From the NCBI GenBank assembly GCA_023374045.1, contig CM041777.1, positions 484,507,594-484,571,593 on the forward strand: a stretch of 64,000 bases of DNA. The letters run 5' to 3'. A program made the position numbers and the translations under genes. Below are positions 31,754 through 44,188 of this stretch, piece by piece (the stretch's first letter is position 1; the number at the start of each line of letters is the position of its first letter). This stretch comes from Limonium bicolor (taxonomy: Eukaryota > Streptophyta > Magnoliopsida > Caryophyllales > Plumbaginaceae). Under the pieces are notes generated by a model. That model searched no databases. It saw only the letters and a program-made list of their open reading frames with translations, and was not told the origin of the DNA.

Positions 31754-32142
31754 TTAGGGATGTTCAAACGGTTCAGTTATTTTGGTTATAACCGTAAACC
31801 AAATTTGGTTTTTTTAACCGTTTTTCATAACCGTATTTTTAAATTTCGGTTTTCGGTTAACCGAATTTTATTTTGGGTTGGTTTTTGGTTATTGAAGAGA
31901 ATATTTCGGTTAACCGAATAACCGAAACATTTTTAAAATAAAATTTAAATTTAAAAATATTAATGAAAATTGTAATTTTTCTTTTAAAAATTTGGTTAAC
32001 CAAATTTATTACGGTTAACCGTAACTAATTCGGTTTTTGGTTATTAAATGGAAAAAAATTGGTTTTCGGTTAATTCAGTTTTCGGTTAATTCGGTTATTG
32101 AATTAAATTTCAGTTACTTCGGTTAACCGAATGGACACCCCT
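31754..32142. mobile_element. hAT-like MITE 2
   Basis: A 389-bp element with ends TTAGGGATGTTCA and TGGACACCCCT and a perfect 8-bp duplication AACAACAA (31746-31753, 32143-32150). The interior consists of GGTTAACCGAA-type words in both orientations and can fold back. No coding capacity. Confidence 0.85.
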
Positions 32143-32150
32143 AACAACAA

Positions 32151-32452
32151 TAGCTTTCGACTCGGAGAGAATTTATGGATTATTTTAGAGTTTTTTTTAA
32201 TCTACCAACTACATTCCATTACAAAGATAAAGATATACAATGGGGGTTATCAGCCAAACTTACAAAAAACAAGCTAACTGACCCTATTGTTATTCCCAAA
32301 CTGTTCCCTACGAAAGGATGCATGAGCAACTTGAGGATAAACCAGTCATCATTCAAGATTGGCCATGGAAGCTTAACATGCTTTGATGAAACTACTCCAT
32401 CCATCAAGCTAGGATACCCACTGGATGCACCTAAGTACCTAGAAAAGCCAAC
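32151..32452. other. Unassigned sequence between MITEs
   Basis: Three hundred bases with long open frames on both strands, neither of a recognisable family. The forward frame from 32175 reads MDYFRVFFNLPTTFHYKD; the reverse frame reads VKLPWPILNDDWFILKLL. Probably a degraded repeat, possibly of the LINE whose RT fragment lies to the left. Confidence 0.35.
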
Positions 32453-33369
32453 ATAGGGATGGAAATAGGTGACGGTAAGCATGGGTGTGGGTGAAAAACG
32501 AGTGACGGGTGAAACGGATGTGGTGACGGGTCGAGTGAATATTTTTTACCAGGTCACCGGACCTGTTCACCTAGAGCTGTCAAAAATTTAACCCAACCTG
32601 AAAACCCGCCCGTTTGACCCGAACCCAAAACCTGACCAAAACCTAAAAAATTTAAATATAATAACCCAAAATATGATTGTGTAAAATCCAAAATGATCCG
32701 AACCCGAAATGAGCCAAAATAATAGTAACTAAAAATTAGTTAAACTCGAATAACATGAAATAATAATGGCCCTAAATTGTTCCGAACGTGAATGACATGA
32801 ATAAATATGAAAAAAAGCTTGATTTAACCTTATTATATCCGAATAAAATTCAAAATATATATATATATATATTGTATTGACATTTTTTGTGATCTTTGTG
32901 TGGAATATTTTTATAGCAATTTGTTATATATTTATTTAATATTTTTTGAAAAATCATGACCTAAAATAACTGAAACCCGATTCTACTTGACATTGTTACA
33001 ATACAACCCAAACCCGATTTGACCTGAACTCGAATGACCTGAACCCAAAATGACCGGAAAGTTTAATGACTCAAACGGATATTGACTCGAACAAATATGA
33101 CCCAAAACCCAAACGGATAACCCGTTTTTGACAGGTCTACGTTCACCCGACCCGTCACCCGTATGAAGTTGCGGGTGATGGGTCAGCCGACCAGCACAAC
33201 CCCGCAGGGAAAAAAGCCAACCCCGCCTACTCCTTCTAACAAAAAAAGAAACAAACATAAATGACAACTCTTAATAAATCATTAGGAAATTGAAAACAAA
33301 GTGTAGTGCTTCCTCGAATGAAATGGATGACGAGTTGGGTGGAGCTTCACCTGACCCGTTTCCATCCCT
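32453..33369. mobile_element. hAT-like MITE 3 (outer, contains MITE 4)
   Basis: Ends ATAGGGATGGAAA and TTTCCATCCCT, with 8-bp flanks AAGCCAAC (32445-32452) and AAGCCAGC (33370-33377), one mismatch. Without the nested element it is about 340 bp. Its own interior has GTGACGGGT words on the left and ACCCGTCACC words on the right, so the arms are long and self-complementary. Confidence 0.75.
32572..33139. mobile_element. hAT-like MITE 4 (nested in MITE 3)
   Basis: Ends TAGAGCTGTCAAAAA and TTTTTGACAGGTCTA, flanks TGTTCACC (32564-32571) and CGTTCACC (33140-33147), one mismatch in eight. The interior has CCCGAACC words on both sides of an AT-rich centre with an (AT)n run near 32855. It inserted into MITE 3. 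Confidence 0.78.
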
Positions 33370-33377
33370 AAGCCAGC

Positions 33378-33950
33378 TAAACATAAGACAACTACAAAGA
33401 CCTTAAAACTTAAAATCATTCAGAACGTAGTATATACACTAACCCTGAGCACAAGAGACCGACTTGAAAGAAAAGCACAATAAACGATTACATTAGGTGG
33501 AGACACTAGGCTGAACCAAAAGTTCCAAAAACAAGTAATTGCATGGGTAGTGCCATTCCTCATGCAATTATGAACCCATGTCCTCATTTTCCCAAGCGAC
33601 TTTGAGTTGTCCTTAAAGTCTCCTTCCTTCTGATTCTTTTTTGACCATCACTCCCACCGATCAGATGATCTAAATAGTAGTTAGCCATTACTTTCTTCCC
33701 CTTCCTATTCATTTTCGACAATCTCAAGTCCCAAAATTCCTCACTTGAGCCTCCTCTAGCAAATGGCCGAACTTACACTTCCTAGCTACCGCCTTGAGAA
33801 GGATCCGACGAATCAATATGCAAATCATCCGGCAAAGAGAAAATGTCACTCTCAACATCAAAAGTGTTTTTACTCTGCATAAGGCTAACATCTAAGCTTG
33901 TATCCTCCGTCGAAGAGGAGGAACTCAGTCCAAGCAAGTTCGTTGCCACT
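33378..33950 (-). pseudogene. Degraded coding-like sequence left of CACTA
   Basis: On the minus strand a frame just left of the CACTA insertion reads LSSSSSTEDTSLDVSLMQ and FSLPDDLHIDSSDPSQGG, clearly protein-like in composition. It continues in broken frames to about 33500. It may be the end of a LINE first ORF or the linker to its second ORF; the family is not certain. The coding sequence continues across the CACTA at 42767. Confidence 0.35.
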
Positions 33951-33999
33951 CTACACTAGTAGAAAAATGGCCATTTTCGGCCCCCCATTTTCGGCGGTT

Positions 34000-34222
34000 T
34001 TTAAATTTTTGTCGAAAATGTGTGTCGGGTCATGCTATTTTCGGCGGTTCCTATATACAACCGCCGAAAATAGCCAACTAAAATGACAATTTTCGGCGGT
34101 TGTATATAGGAACCGCCGAAAATAGCCAAATCGAAGCATGATTTTCGGCGGTTCCTATATACAACCGCCGAAAATTGTCATTTTAGTTGGCTATTTCGGC
34201 GGTTGTATATAGGAACCACCAA
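34000..34222. repeat. CACTA left subterminal hairpin repeats
   Basis: Alternating TTTTCGGCGGTT and AACCGCCGAAAA arms of 12 bases enclose 9-10 bases (CCTATATAC or GTATATAGG). Three consecutive hairpins share arms head to tail. In En/Spm, short subterminal repeats are binding sites for the TNPA protein; the same role is likely here by position. Confidence 0.85.
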
Positions 34223-35069
34223 AAATCACTCTTATTTCTATACCTAGCCCCAACTCGACATTATCAAAGCTCTGTATACCTCTCTTCCTCGACCTCTCTA
34301 CTCCAGTTCGCCCACAAATCGCCGCGTTCTTCTTCCTCGGTCGCCGCCGCACCACCAGGCTCTAACGCCACCGTCGCCGCCGCCGCCTAGTCGCGCCGCT
34401 ACCCCCGTCTGCTGCTGCCAAAATCCAACGCGAATTAAGAGATTTGGTTAGTTTTTTTCCGATTCGAAACTTTTAAATTTTGTCGAATTGGGTCCTAATT
34501 TGTTGTTTATATGTAATTGTTGATTGATATATGTATTCTGGAGTGTAATTGCTTGATAGGTTTGATTGGAAATACAATATGTGGGCAATTTTAGAAAATA
34601 AACTATATGCTCGCAAGGTGTTCGATGAAATGATTTAACCAATTTAAGTGATTTTTTTTGCTATCTTACCATTGTTTATGTGAATTTTTGAGAAGTAAAC
34701 GACCTTGGTGAATTGACGTATCAATTGTACTGTGTTTTCTTCATTTAGATACTACACAAGATTGGCAGTAGTAGTCGCGTTAGCTCTCATTGTCTTCACT
34801 CGCCACCCGCTTCCGCTTGATCCTCGTCCTTCCAAATACCGGTTAGTTTTTTTTTCAACCTAAATCAATTTCAATTTATCATGCATAATTGTTTGTATAA
34901 TTTGTTGATTTATATATAATAGTTAGTTGCAGGATTATATATATATATAACACGATAGAATAACCACAAAATAATTATATGCCAGCAAGGTGTTCTATAA
35001 AATGTTTGTGTAGTTAGTTTATTTATATTTAGTAGCTAGTTAGTTGAGTAGATATACATTAATATAAAT

Positions 35070-35117
<48 letters not shown>

Positions 35118-35407
35118 TATAGTAGTATATATTTAGATGTGTATATCATATAATACAACCAAGTATATACAATATATATTATAGATGTGTATATACATTA
35201 TATATATGCATATAACACCAAGTAGTATATATAAGATAGCGTATTATATATATTCAGACTCGCCGTGCGAGAACCATATCGATATATATCCTTTTCCGAA
35301 GATAGGTTAGTTATTGTTATTTTTTATATTTAATATTTTAAATGTTAGTTAAGTTATTATACACACTTTTTTAAATATTTTTTAAATTTTGACTGGTTGT
35401 TTGTAGA
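34223..35407 (+). other. CACTA leader and TNP2 5' introns
   Basis: The first part (34260-34440) is C/T-rich and leader-like. Splice-like signals appear, for example ACCGGTTAGTTT near 34840 and TTTGTAG just before the ATG at 35408. The rest is very AT-rich, including an (AT)n microsatellite at about 35063-35115. No coding sequence is supported. Confidence 0.55.
35063..35115. repeat. (AT)n microsatellite
   Basis: About 50 bp of pure AT repeats in the leader intron of the CACTA transposase gene. Confidence 0.9.
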
Positions 35408-38400
35408 ATGGACCGTGAATGGATGTACGGTCTGCGAGGGAATTATTTTGAATCGAAAGTGGAAAATGAATTTTGCAAAGCAGCTCTCTATCATCAAAAA
35501 AGGATGAACGACACTCACATTCCCTGTCCATGTGCACAGTGCGAACTTCGCAACAAATTCCCTAACCTACATGCAATCAGATTTCATCTATCACGGCGTG
35601 GATTTATGCCAAACTATAAGATATGGTTTTTGCATGGCGAGTCTTTAGAAGCTAGTAGCAGGGTGCATACTTCCACCCAGCAGAACAGTGAACCAAGAAA
35701 GGTTACCGATGATACCACATTTCCTGATAATGAGTGTGATCAGAGTGACACTGAAATCAACGATGATAGTGAAAAGATTGAACAACTGAACTCTATGCTG
35801 CAAGATGTTGAGGATAATTTCACAGACAAGCCCGATGAATATCAAAGATTAGTTGACGCATCACGGTCCCCTTTGTTCCCCGGATGCACCAAATTTTCAA
35901 AATTGACATCCGTGCTACACTTGTTCAATCTGAAAGCAAGATTCGGCTGGAGTGATAAAGTTTTACGGCAATACTAGAACTATTCCACGACATGCTTCCA
36001 GATGATAACAATCTTCCTACATCCACTTATGATGCAAAAAAGTTGATGTGTCCTATGGGTGTGGAGTACGAAAAGATACACGCATGTCCAAACAGTTGTG
36101 TATTATACAGAGGAGAGAATAAACATTTGAATCAGTGTCCAAAATGTCATTTGTCACGCTATAAACATAAGGACGGCCAATCATCCAATTCTAAGAAAAA
36201 AAGTCCTCCAGCAAAAGTCATTTGGTATTTACCCATAATACCAAGGTTCAAACGTCTGTTTGCAAATGTCAGAGATGCCCAAAATTTAAGATGGCACGCA
36301 GAAGGAAGGAAAAATGATGATAAGCTGAGACATCCAGCTGATTCACCACAGTGGAGGACTATCGATAGAAGATTTGAAGATTTTGCCAGTGATAATCGAA
36401 ATTTGAGACTCGGGCTATGTACAGATGGGATGAATCCCTACGGCACTCTAAGTAGTCAACACAGCACTTGGCCTGTTGTATTGGTGATTTACAATCTTCC
36501 TTCGTGGTTGTGTATGAAGCGAAAATACATAATGTTATCATTGTTGATTTCTGGTCCTAAACAACCCGGACATAATATCGATGTATATCTTGCACCGCTG
36601 ATTGACGATTTGAAATTGTTGGAATCAGGGGACAGTGGTTTATGACGGTTACGGCAGACAAAACTTCACACTTCGTGCCATGTTGTTTTGCACAGTGAAT
36701 GACTTTCCAGCGTACGGGAATTTATCTGGATACACGGTGAAAGGCACATTTGCTTGCCCAATATGTGAGGACGACACTTGTTCTGATCGTCTAAAGTTTT
36801 CTGGCAAAAACGTGTACATGTGTCATCGTAGATTGTTGCCAGCAGCACACCCGTACCGTAAAAAAAGGAAGTTATTCAACGGAAAGACTGAAACACGTGT
36901 TGCTCGTATACCTTTGAGTTCTCAAGAGATCTATGAAAAGGTGAAAGACATTGAGAATGTTTTCGGTGTTCCGTCCAAATCTACCCAAAAAAACATCTGG
37001 AAAAAATGTTCAATATTTTGGGAACTTCCATATTGGAGACATTTATCTGTTAGGCATTGTCTTGATTTTATGCATATTGTCAAAAATGTTGGTGAGGCTG
37101 TTGTTGGGACTTTGCTTAACATACCTGGGAAAACAAAAGACGGAATAAAGGTTCGAAGAGACATGGAAGCTATGGGCATACGTGAGGAGTTGCATCCTCA
37201 AGAAAGAGGCAAACGAACATATTTACCTCCAGCATGTTACACTTTGTCTAAGAATGAGAAGATCAGCTTCTGCAAATGTCTTCATTCCCTTAAGGTTCCT
37301 ACGGGTTATTCATCCAACTGGAAAAGTCTTGTGTCAATGAAGGACTTGAAATTGGTCGGGTTGAAATCTCATGATTATCACGTTCTGATGTTGCATCTCC
37401 TTCCTGTTGTCATTCGAGGTATATTGCCGAAGGATGTCCGAAATGCAATTACAAGACTATGTTTCTTTTTAAATGCAGTGTGCAATAAAGTCGTGGATGC
37501 TGATACACTTGACAGTCTGCAACGTGATGTTGTTGTTACGATCTGTCAACTTGAAATGTATTTTCCACCCTCTTTTTTTGACATCATGGTTCACTTAGTT
37601 GTTCACATTGTTAGGGAAATCAAATTATGTGGTCCCATATATTTGAGGTACATGTATCCGTTTGAGAGATACATGGGAATTTTGAAGGGAAGGATGAAGA
37701 ATAGATATCGACCTGAAGGAAGTATTATAGAAGGGACAATAACCGAAGAAGTGACAGAATTTTGTACTGAATACTTAAAGGGTGCAGTTGCTATTGGAGT
37801 ACCACAACCTAGACACACGGGAGGGACAGAAGGTCAAGGTGTTAGTGGGAAAAAAATTATGGCAATTGATTCATCCTCAATGGAGTTAGCACATTTGTTC
37901 GTTTTACATCACCTTGAGATTATTGAGCCATTTTTTGAGAAACACATGACTACACTAAGAGGTCAATATCCTGGGAGGAATATTGTTTGGTTGACAAAAG
38001 AGCAAAACAAGACCTTTTGTTCATGGTTTAGAGACCATGTTATTAAACTTGCATCACTAGCGCCTGATAATGTAGGTGAAGAGCTCCGTTGGTTAGCTTT
38101 GGGACCTGGTTCAACTGTTGTATCTTACGACGGGTATGACATCAATGGGTTCACCTATTGGACAAAACGACAAGATGATAGATGTTTAAACCAGAATAGC
38201 GGGGTGAAAGTAGAAGGCAACAACTCAGTACACCCGAGGTGATCCAGCTTCAGCGATTTCAACCTCGAGGTTGTATTATGGATGTATTGAAGATATTGGG
38301 AACTTGATTATCAGTTTCAAAAGTTTGTTATTTTCAAATGCAAGTGGGTGGATAACAGAACGGTTATCGGGTTCATGATGGGTTTAATTTGGTTGATTTA

Positions 38401-38682
38401 TCAAGTCTTGGTCCTACACAAGAGCCGTTCATATTTCCCAAGGACTGTGAACAAGTATTTTACATAGAAGATCCCATCGATTCCAGATGGTCAGTAGTTT
38501 TACCAGGGAAAAGATTTGTGATCACAAATGTTGATCAAGATGTTGATGACGATGAATTATTATTTGATGAGACACCACCCTTTTCTAACAGTGTTCCTGC
38601 CACCAACATTGTTGATATTCCAGACGATGTAGTGTATACTAGGTCTGATCATGATGAGGGTCTATGGGTCGAAAAACCATAA
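35408..38682 (+). CDS. CACTA transposase TNP2
   Basis: This is the transposase that cuts and rejoins CACTA ends. The ATG at 35408 follows a splice acceptor. Domains in order: an N-terminal transposase-associated domain (MDREWMYGLRGNYFESKVE; Cys pairs in HIPCPCAQC), the TNP2 core (MCPMGVEYEKIHACPNSC, CPKCHLSRYK, NLRWHAEGRKNDD, then LRAMLFCTVNDFPAYGNL and CPICEDDT), the DUF4218-type region (RHCLDFMHIVKNVGEAV at about 37055; YPFERYMGILKGRMKNRYRPEG at about 37650, abridged here in words), and a DUF4216-type C terminus to 38682. The reading changes frame near 35960 (A run), 36626 (G run) and twice between 38215 and 38345. Each looks like a single-base slip, so an intact gene is plausible. Confidence 0.88.
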
Positions 38683-38801
38683 ATGATGTGTTTGTTTGTT
38701 AGGTAATTAAATATTAATTTTTTATGATATCTGATTACGTATTTTTTATATTATTTGTTTTGTTGTTATTAATCATATTGTTTATCTGTGCAGACAGTTA
38801 A

Positions 38802-41800
38802 ATGGATGATATGGACGACCCGGTCGGCGAGATTCTGAGTCGCAGCCCGACCGAGGAAGAGGCAAACACGTGGAGGGAAGGGCCGCACGTCACGGGCCCG
38901 AACTGATGAGGGGGGTAGTGGCACCGCCGAGATTATAGTGTCTGATGTGCCAGCTGCAGACACACAGCTGGACCTTCTGGGTCACAGATCCCAGAGAGCA
39001 GGACCGTAAAACCTCGAGGTCCTACAAAAGCTCTGAAGTCAAAAAAGATTGAGTCGAAGCCGCTGCAGTTTAATGAGTATCTACAACCGACTGGGGAATG
39101 GGCTGGAGACTTCACTACTGAGCTGGGCATCATAGTGCGAGAGTATTGTGATATCACTCTCTCCTGGCCTCAGGTTGACGAAGGATTGAAGAAGCAGATG
39201 TTTGAGATCGTACAGGTAAATAAACAATAGTTGCAGTATTTATTGATACGATTTATAAGTATGCATAACTAACATCCTTTTCATTTATGATGATATGCAG
39301 AAACGATATCGAATACCTGCAGAAACCGAGTACTACACCATGGTCAAATCGATGATGCGCAAAAAATTTTCAGATCATAAGCATGATCTGGTCAAATGGT
39401 TCATCACCAAGAAGCTTAAGCGGCCTGACGGCGACACACACGCCAGCCTTGGGAGATCTACACAGCAATAACCCAAGAGAAGTGGCAGCAGTTTTATGAC
39501 AAGAAGATGGAGACGAAGGTACATACTAACTATTTAATTAAGTATTGTATATACATACAAATAGGTTTACATATGTATATGTTTTTAATCATCATCGTGT
39601 ACTTTTGTTTACTTGATAATAGGAGTATCGTGAGGCCCAGTCAGCGAATGCGAAGAAGAATGAATATCGTCACTTGCTGGGTGCTAAAGGGGTTAACAGA
39701 AGAGTTCCTGAGTGGGTGGCAGAAGGGGAGTTGCCATCGGATAGCACTCTAGATGAGCACCAGAAACGGGGTACATTTTGGAAGCTTTCACGCACTAAGA
39801 AAGACCCAAAAACTGGAGAGCGTCTGTATCCCTTCGAGAAAACGAAGGAAATTGTTGATAAGATGGTAAGTACTTTTGTTTAATCCTTATTTTTTTTCAA
39901 ATTCAATTTCATCAATCCTATAATTTATTATAAATCCTATATGCATTTACTTCTAAAGGGTGAAATGAACGAGCAAGTAACCCAAGGGACTTGGGCTCCT
40001 GATCGACATGATGACCAGCTGTCTCGGGCGCTAGGAAAGAAAGATCATCCAGGCCGAGCAGTGGGGTTAGGGGGGGTTAACATAGGGATAAGAAAAGTAT
40101 TTGGAAACCCCGGGTCGAGGAAAGGAAGTAGTAGTCAGGAGAGGATGATCTCTTATGATGAGCATTTACGTGTCCTCAGTAACTTCAAAGATCAGTTGAA
40201 GAATGAGATCCTTGCTGAAGTGCGTCAGGGGACTGGTGCACCCCAGCCATATGCTCCTGCTTCTGATCCTTCTTATGCATATGCTCCTGCTTCTGATCCT
40301 GCTGGACTGCACACAAGCACCGAGTCTAATGATCCGTATCCTTACGCATATGTACAGGTAAATTTTTATATCTTTAACTGTTTTATTACTTGTCATATCG
40401 TTTATTACTTATTTATCAGTTCAATCATCTACTAATCTGATTAAATTGTAGGATCCAATAAACTGCAACCTCTTGCTCCCGTACAACAATCAAAATATAC
40501 CTGTTGCAGAAGGAAGAGTGTACACATCACGCTCGAATGACGTGGTCCATGGCATGCCATTACAGCCGTATCACGGGAGAGTGTCTGTGGACGAACCGAT
40601 TTACACGTGTCCTGATTTAGAACTCCCTGTACCTACGGAGGAGTACAACACGGTTCGGTCTGCAAAGGGTGCATTTCTTCAATGGCCTGTTCGCCTGATT
40701 CAGAAGTGTATGAAGGTACGCCCAATACAAACCTTTAATATAGTTATTGTAGTAAATTATAAGTGTGTGGATGTTCAGTTCATGATTAGTAATGTATGTC
40801 GATTGCAAATAGGCATTAAAGGAGAAATCAAAGTCTCCTGAAAAAAAGAAGTCAAAGATTACATCTTCTGAATACAGAGCATCCACCAATGTCGTTCCCA
40901 AAGAAAACTTGGTGGATGATTCAATATATGCACGCTTGGGGCCAAACATGAAAGTGTTGCATGATGTGATCCGTGACTTCCCAGCTGCTAAAGATTCTAT
41001 CCTTCTTAGCTTTGAACCTGACATTCTTCACTATGAAGAAGTTTTAGAAGTCGACTTGTGGACAAACGACGTGCAGGACATCCTGAAATCTGACTGGGTG
41101 CCTATCACTGTTGTCCACTCATTCATTCTGTAAGTATTAGTCTTTTTTGGTAATTAAGTTATAAAGTGATGCCCTGAAACAATGTTAATTACTATATCTT
41201 TTAATTAATGAATAGGTTTTTGCATGAGAAAATGCAAACTTTTTCACTTACCAAGTATGGATTTCTATGTCCTGAGAGAACGTCATACACTGCTGTGACG
41301 TCTGATGTACAAGGTAGTAAGCTCTACTTACAGCGTGCGATTGCTAACAGCATCACAGCGAGAAAGAAATATCTCCTGCTGCCCTACCATCAAAGGTAAT
41401 AACTTGTGTTTATCATTTTAATTCCATTAAATGTTGTACTTGTTGATTTTGACATTATACTGACATGTTAGTGTTTTGGTATTACATAGTGGTCATTGGG
41501 TCCTACTGGTGTTGTGTTTGGATCGTGCACGTATACTATATCTTGATCCGCTTCGGCATACATTACCGACTAATCTCAAGATAAAGCCACACCTTAACAC
41601 GTAAGTACATTATAAACCACTTTTTATGCATTTCAATTCTTTTAATTTAATTTTGTTGTGCATGATATCCTAATTTTATTAATATACATTTATGACATTT
41701 AATGTGCAGTATATATCAAAGTGTTATGATTTCACAGCTTGGTATAAGGGTAAAAGGTGCTGTCCCCTGGACTGCAGTGAAGGTACATGCATCACTTGTT

Positions 41801-42121
41801 TTTCATTGATAGAACAAATGTCTTATGTAATTAATCCTTTTTCTTTCTCTGTTTAAGTGTCCACGTCAACCCGGGGGTTCGGAGTGTGGGTATTATGTCA
41901 TGAGATATATGCATGACATAATCACCCTTTTTGGTGATATGCAGGATCAATTAGAACAAGTATGTTGAAGTCATATATATATATTAATTTTAATGTATTT
42001 GTTTAATGATTAACTCATTTTGTATTGTTTTGTTTTTCAAAAGGTTTTCTCTAGTGTTGGCGAATACGACAGACAAACGATCAACGCTATGTTGGAGGAT
42101 TGGGCGGAGTTTGTCTTATGA
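38802..42121 (+). CDS. CACTA second gene with Ulp1-like cysteine protease
   Basis: Eleven exons with GT-AG borders can be traced: 38802-39215, 39301-39518, 39623-39865, 39959-40357, 40452-40715, 40813-41129, 41216-41395, 41490-41600, 41710-41782, 41858-41959, 42044-42121. The N-terminal half contains EYCDITLSWPQVDEGLKKQ and KKNEYRHLLGAKGVNRRVP, the pattern of the plant Ptta/En/Spm second protein. An Ala/Pro/Tyr repeat (APASDPSYAY) follows near 40260. The C-terminal third is a C48 peptidase fold: GHWVLLVL (His), LYLDPLR (Asp), GGSECGYYVMRYMHD (Cys). Ulp1 enzymes remove SUMO; CACTA elements with such a domain are known. Exons 1 and 2 each contain a one-base shift, near 38925 and in a G run near 39450. 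Confidence 0.8.
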
Positions 42122-42514
42122 ATTTAGTTTGATTTTCACTTTGTTTTTTCGATCGAATTGTTATTTAGAACGTTAATGTTTAGAAATTTATGGCTAGATA
42201 GATTGTGAAAGATGACAGGTTTGAGTACAATGAATATCTTGGTAGTTGTATATGTATATGGTCATTTGTGACCATTTGAAATGGTTTGTATATGGTCATT
42301 TGTGACCATTTGAAATGTGTTGTTGGTCATTTGTGACCATTTCATCATTATTTTGATTTTTTGACAATTCTCTTACAAAGAGTGATTGACATCCTCTACA
42401 ATATGACGTAGAGAGAGTTTGGATATATCTGGATGTTGTATCTGTATATTTTACAGGTTTGTTGATATATGTGGGATTGTAAACTAAAACGAAAAAAACC
42501 AAAAAAAAAAATAT

Positions 42515-42740
42515 AGAAATTTTCGGCGGTTCTTACTTGGAACCGCCGAAAAATGTCTGTTTTTACCTCATTTTGAGCTGCGACAGCCGTTATTTTCGGC
42601 GGTTTTGGCGTTTGGAACCGCCGAAAAAGGTAGTTATTTTCGGCGGTTTTATAACCGCCGAAACTTTGGAAAGGCCTTTTTCGGCGGTGTAATATTCGGC
42701 TGTTTAAAACCGCTAAAAAGGCCCAAAACGAACCGCCGAA
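42515..42740. repeat. CACTA right subterminal repeats
   Basis: Several copies of TTTTCGGCGGTT and AACCGCCGAAAA arms, with loops different from the left side (for example CTTACTTGG and TTGGCGTTTGG). They precede the right inverted end at 42743-42763. Probable binding sites of the element's second protein, by analogy with En/Spm. Confidence 0.85.
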
Positions 42741-42766
42741 AATGGCTCTTTTTCCTACTAGTGCTA

Positions 42767-43310
42767 CATGTGTAGAACCCGAATCGGGTGCCATTTGCAT
42801 TGCCCTGGCCTTGTAGTTCTCAAACTTAGCCCCATCTTATATGGAGCATCACCTTCTTCAAGAAATCAAGATTGGGAGAGAATTGAGAACCATGCAGGAA
42901 AAGACCGCATTTCGAACAGATCATTGCTTTTGTCATATGTGATTGTAAAATCATAAACTTTCCATCAAGGGATATTGGTAGACTGCGCCAGATAGGAAAA
43001 TGCATTTAAAGGGAATCTTGAAATGTATGCACCTAAAATCGAAAAAAGCAGGGTCTTTCATTACTCCTGCAAGTCTTCCTACCTTAGCTGCCACCTTTTC
43101 TGTAAAGTGCATATTGCAATAAGCCTTAAGGACATCAAAAACTCACACCTAGAATGGAACCTAGTGAACTCATGGGCCTTAAGGTCTTTCACTTCTTCCA
43201 GACTCTGGACAGCAAAAAGAGCACCATTGACAACCGACTGTCCCCTGACCTGGACTGCATGCATAGAAGATCAAAACTCCCCACGAACAGTTTTGTCCCA
43301 TCATGCATAA
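42767..43310 (-). pseudogene. Degraded LINE ORF1-like sequence
   Basis: Minus-strand frames right of the CACTA show protein-like pieces: KVAAKVGRLAGV near 43080 and, in another frame, MTKAMICSKCGLFLHGSQF near 42900, resembling the zinc-knuckle part of plant LINE first ORFs. Frames change several times. The relation to the coding-like sequence at 33500-33950, contiguous before the CACTA insertion, fits a single minus-strand ORF. Confidence 0.35.
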
Positions 43311-44183
43311 GCAAAATCCTCCAATAACACTCCAAGTTGCTGAGAGTAATAACTAAGTAACTAGCACTAATCTGGTAAGGCAAAAGTGTTGCCTAGCAAG
43401 CATCAGTCAAAAGCCACAAGACAGTTGGTACTTGGAGTACTTTACATTTTTCTAAGGAAACCCTAACCAAATTTTTTATAATCCTAATGCTGAAAAACTC
43501 TGTGTGAAAGAAACCACCAGCAAAATCACAAGGTTGAAGACGTAATTAAGATGTGAGACAAAGTGTCGATGACAAGAGTTTACTAAATAGCTGCCCGATG
43601 ACAGGAAAGAGTGACAAATACTAGATTGATTTCATGCAAGTGAGTAGCAAAAGAATACCTACCGTCAAGATTTGTAGAAATTAAATCAAGAATAAGAGAT
43701 TGAGTATCAAGGAGACCGTGGAGTCTGTGTAACACTAAGAAAATATTATCTTTATTCCCACAAGCAACTCTTAAATCATTACTAAACCCATTCCTAATCC
43801 AAAACACCTGAATCAGAACGAATCACCAAGACTGATTTAACCCTGAGATTAGAAGGGACCAGCAAAAAACGGGGAAGAACACGAAGGGACTCATATTTTG
43901 GGGAAAGCTCCCGCCGAAAGGAGAAATAAGGTCACGACTCAGCATCCGAAGTATTTTAGAGTTGGCTTTTGCATGAAGAACAGATGTGTGACTAAGCATG
44001 TGTGACTACCAATACATTTATAAGAGTAGTGTTAGAAAATGAGTATTCTAAAATTTTTAATACTTTGATGAAAATGACAAACCATGAAACATCTTTAATA
44101 TCCACTTATATTAAGAACACAAGAGTTCAAACGAATTATAAAATCCCGCATTTGTAGATATATACAGAAGGATAGTCGACGCA
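43311..44183. other. Unassigned sequence left of copia element
   Basis: AT-rich sequence with only short broken frames. It is flanked on the right by the copia target duplication. Nothing recognisable is seen on either strand. Confidence 0.45.
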
Positions 44184-44188
44184 ACTGT

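Larger units (their letters stand above)
33954..42763 (+). mobile_element. Complete CACTA (En/Spm-type) DNA transposon
   Basis: An 8.8-kb element with inverted ends CACTAGTAGAAAAATGGCC on the left and, as complement, CACTAGTAGGAAAAAGAGCC on the right, and a perfect 3-bp duplication CTA (33951-33953, 42764-42766). Near both ends are subterminal inverted repeats based on TTTTCGGCGGTT. It carries a TNP2-type transposase gene (35408-38682) and a second multi-exon gene ending in a Ulp1-like protease (38802-42121), both rightward. Breaks in both genes are mostly one-base changes in homopolymers, and ends and duplication are intact, so the element may be recent. Confidence 0.95.

Noticed and set aside
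32854..32872. (AT)n run as a possible insertion site or promoter
   Set aside because: It is the AT-rich centre of MITE 4, with no further signal.
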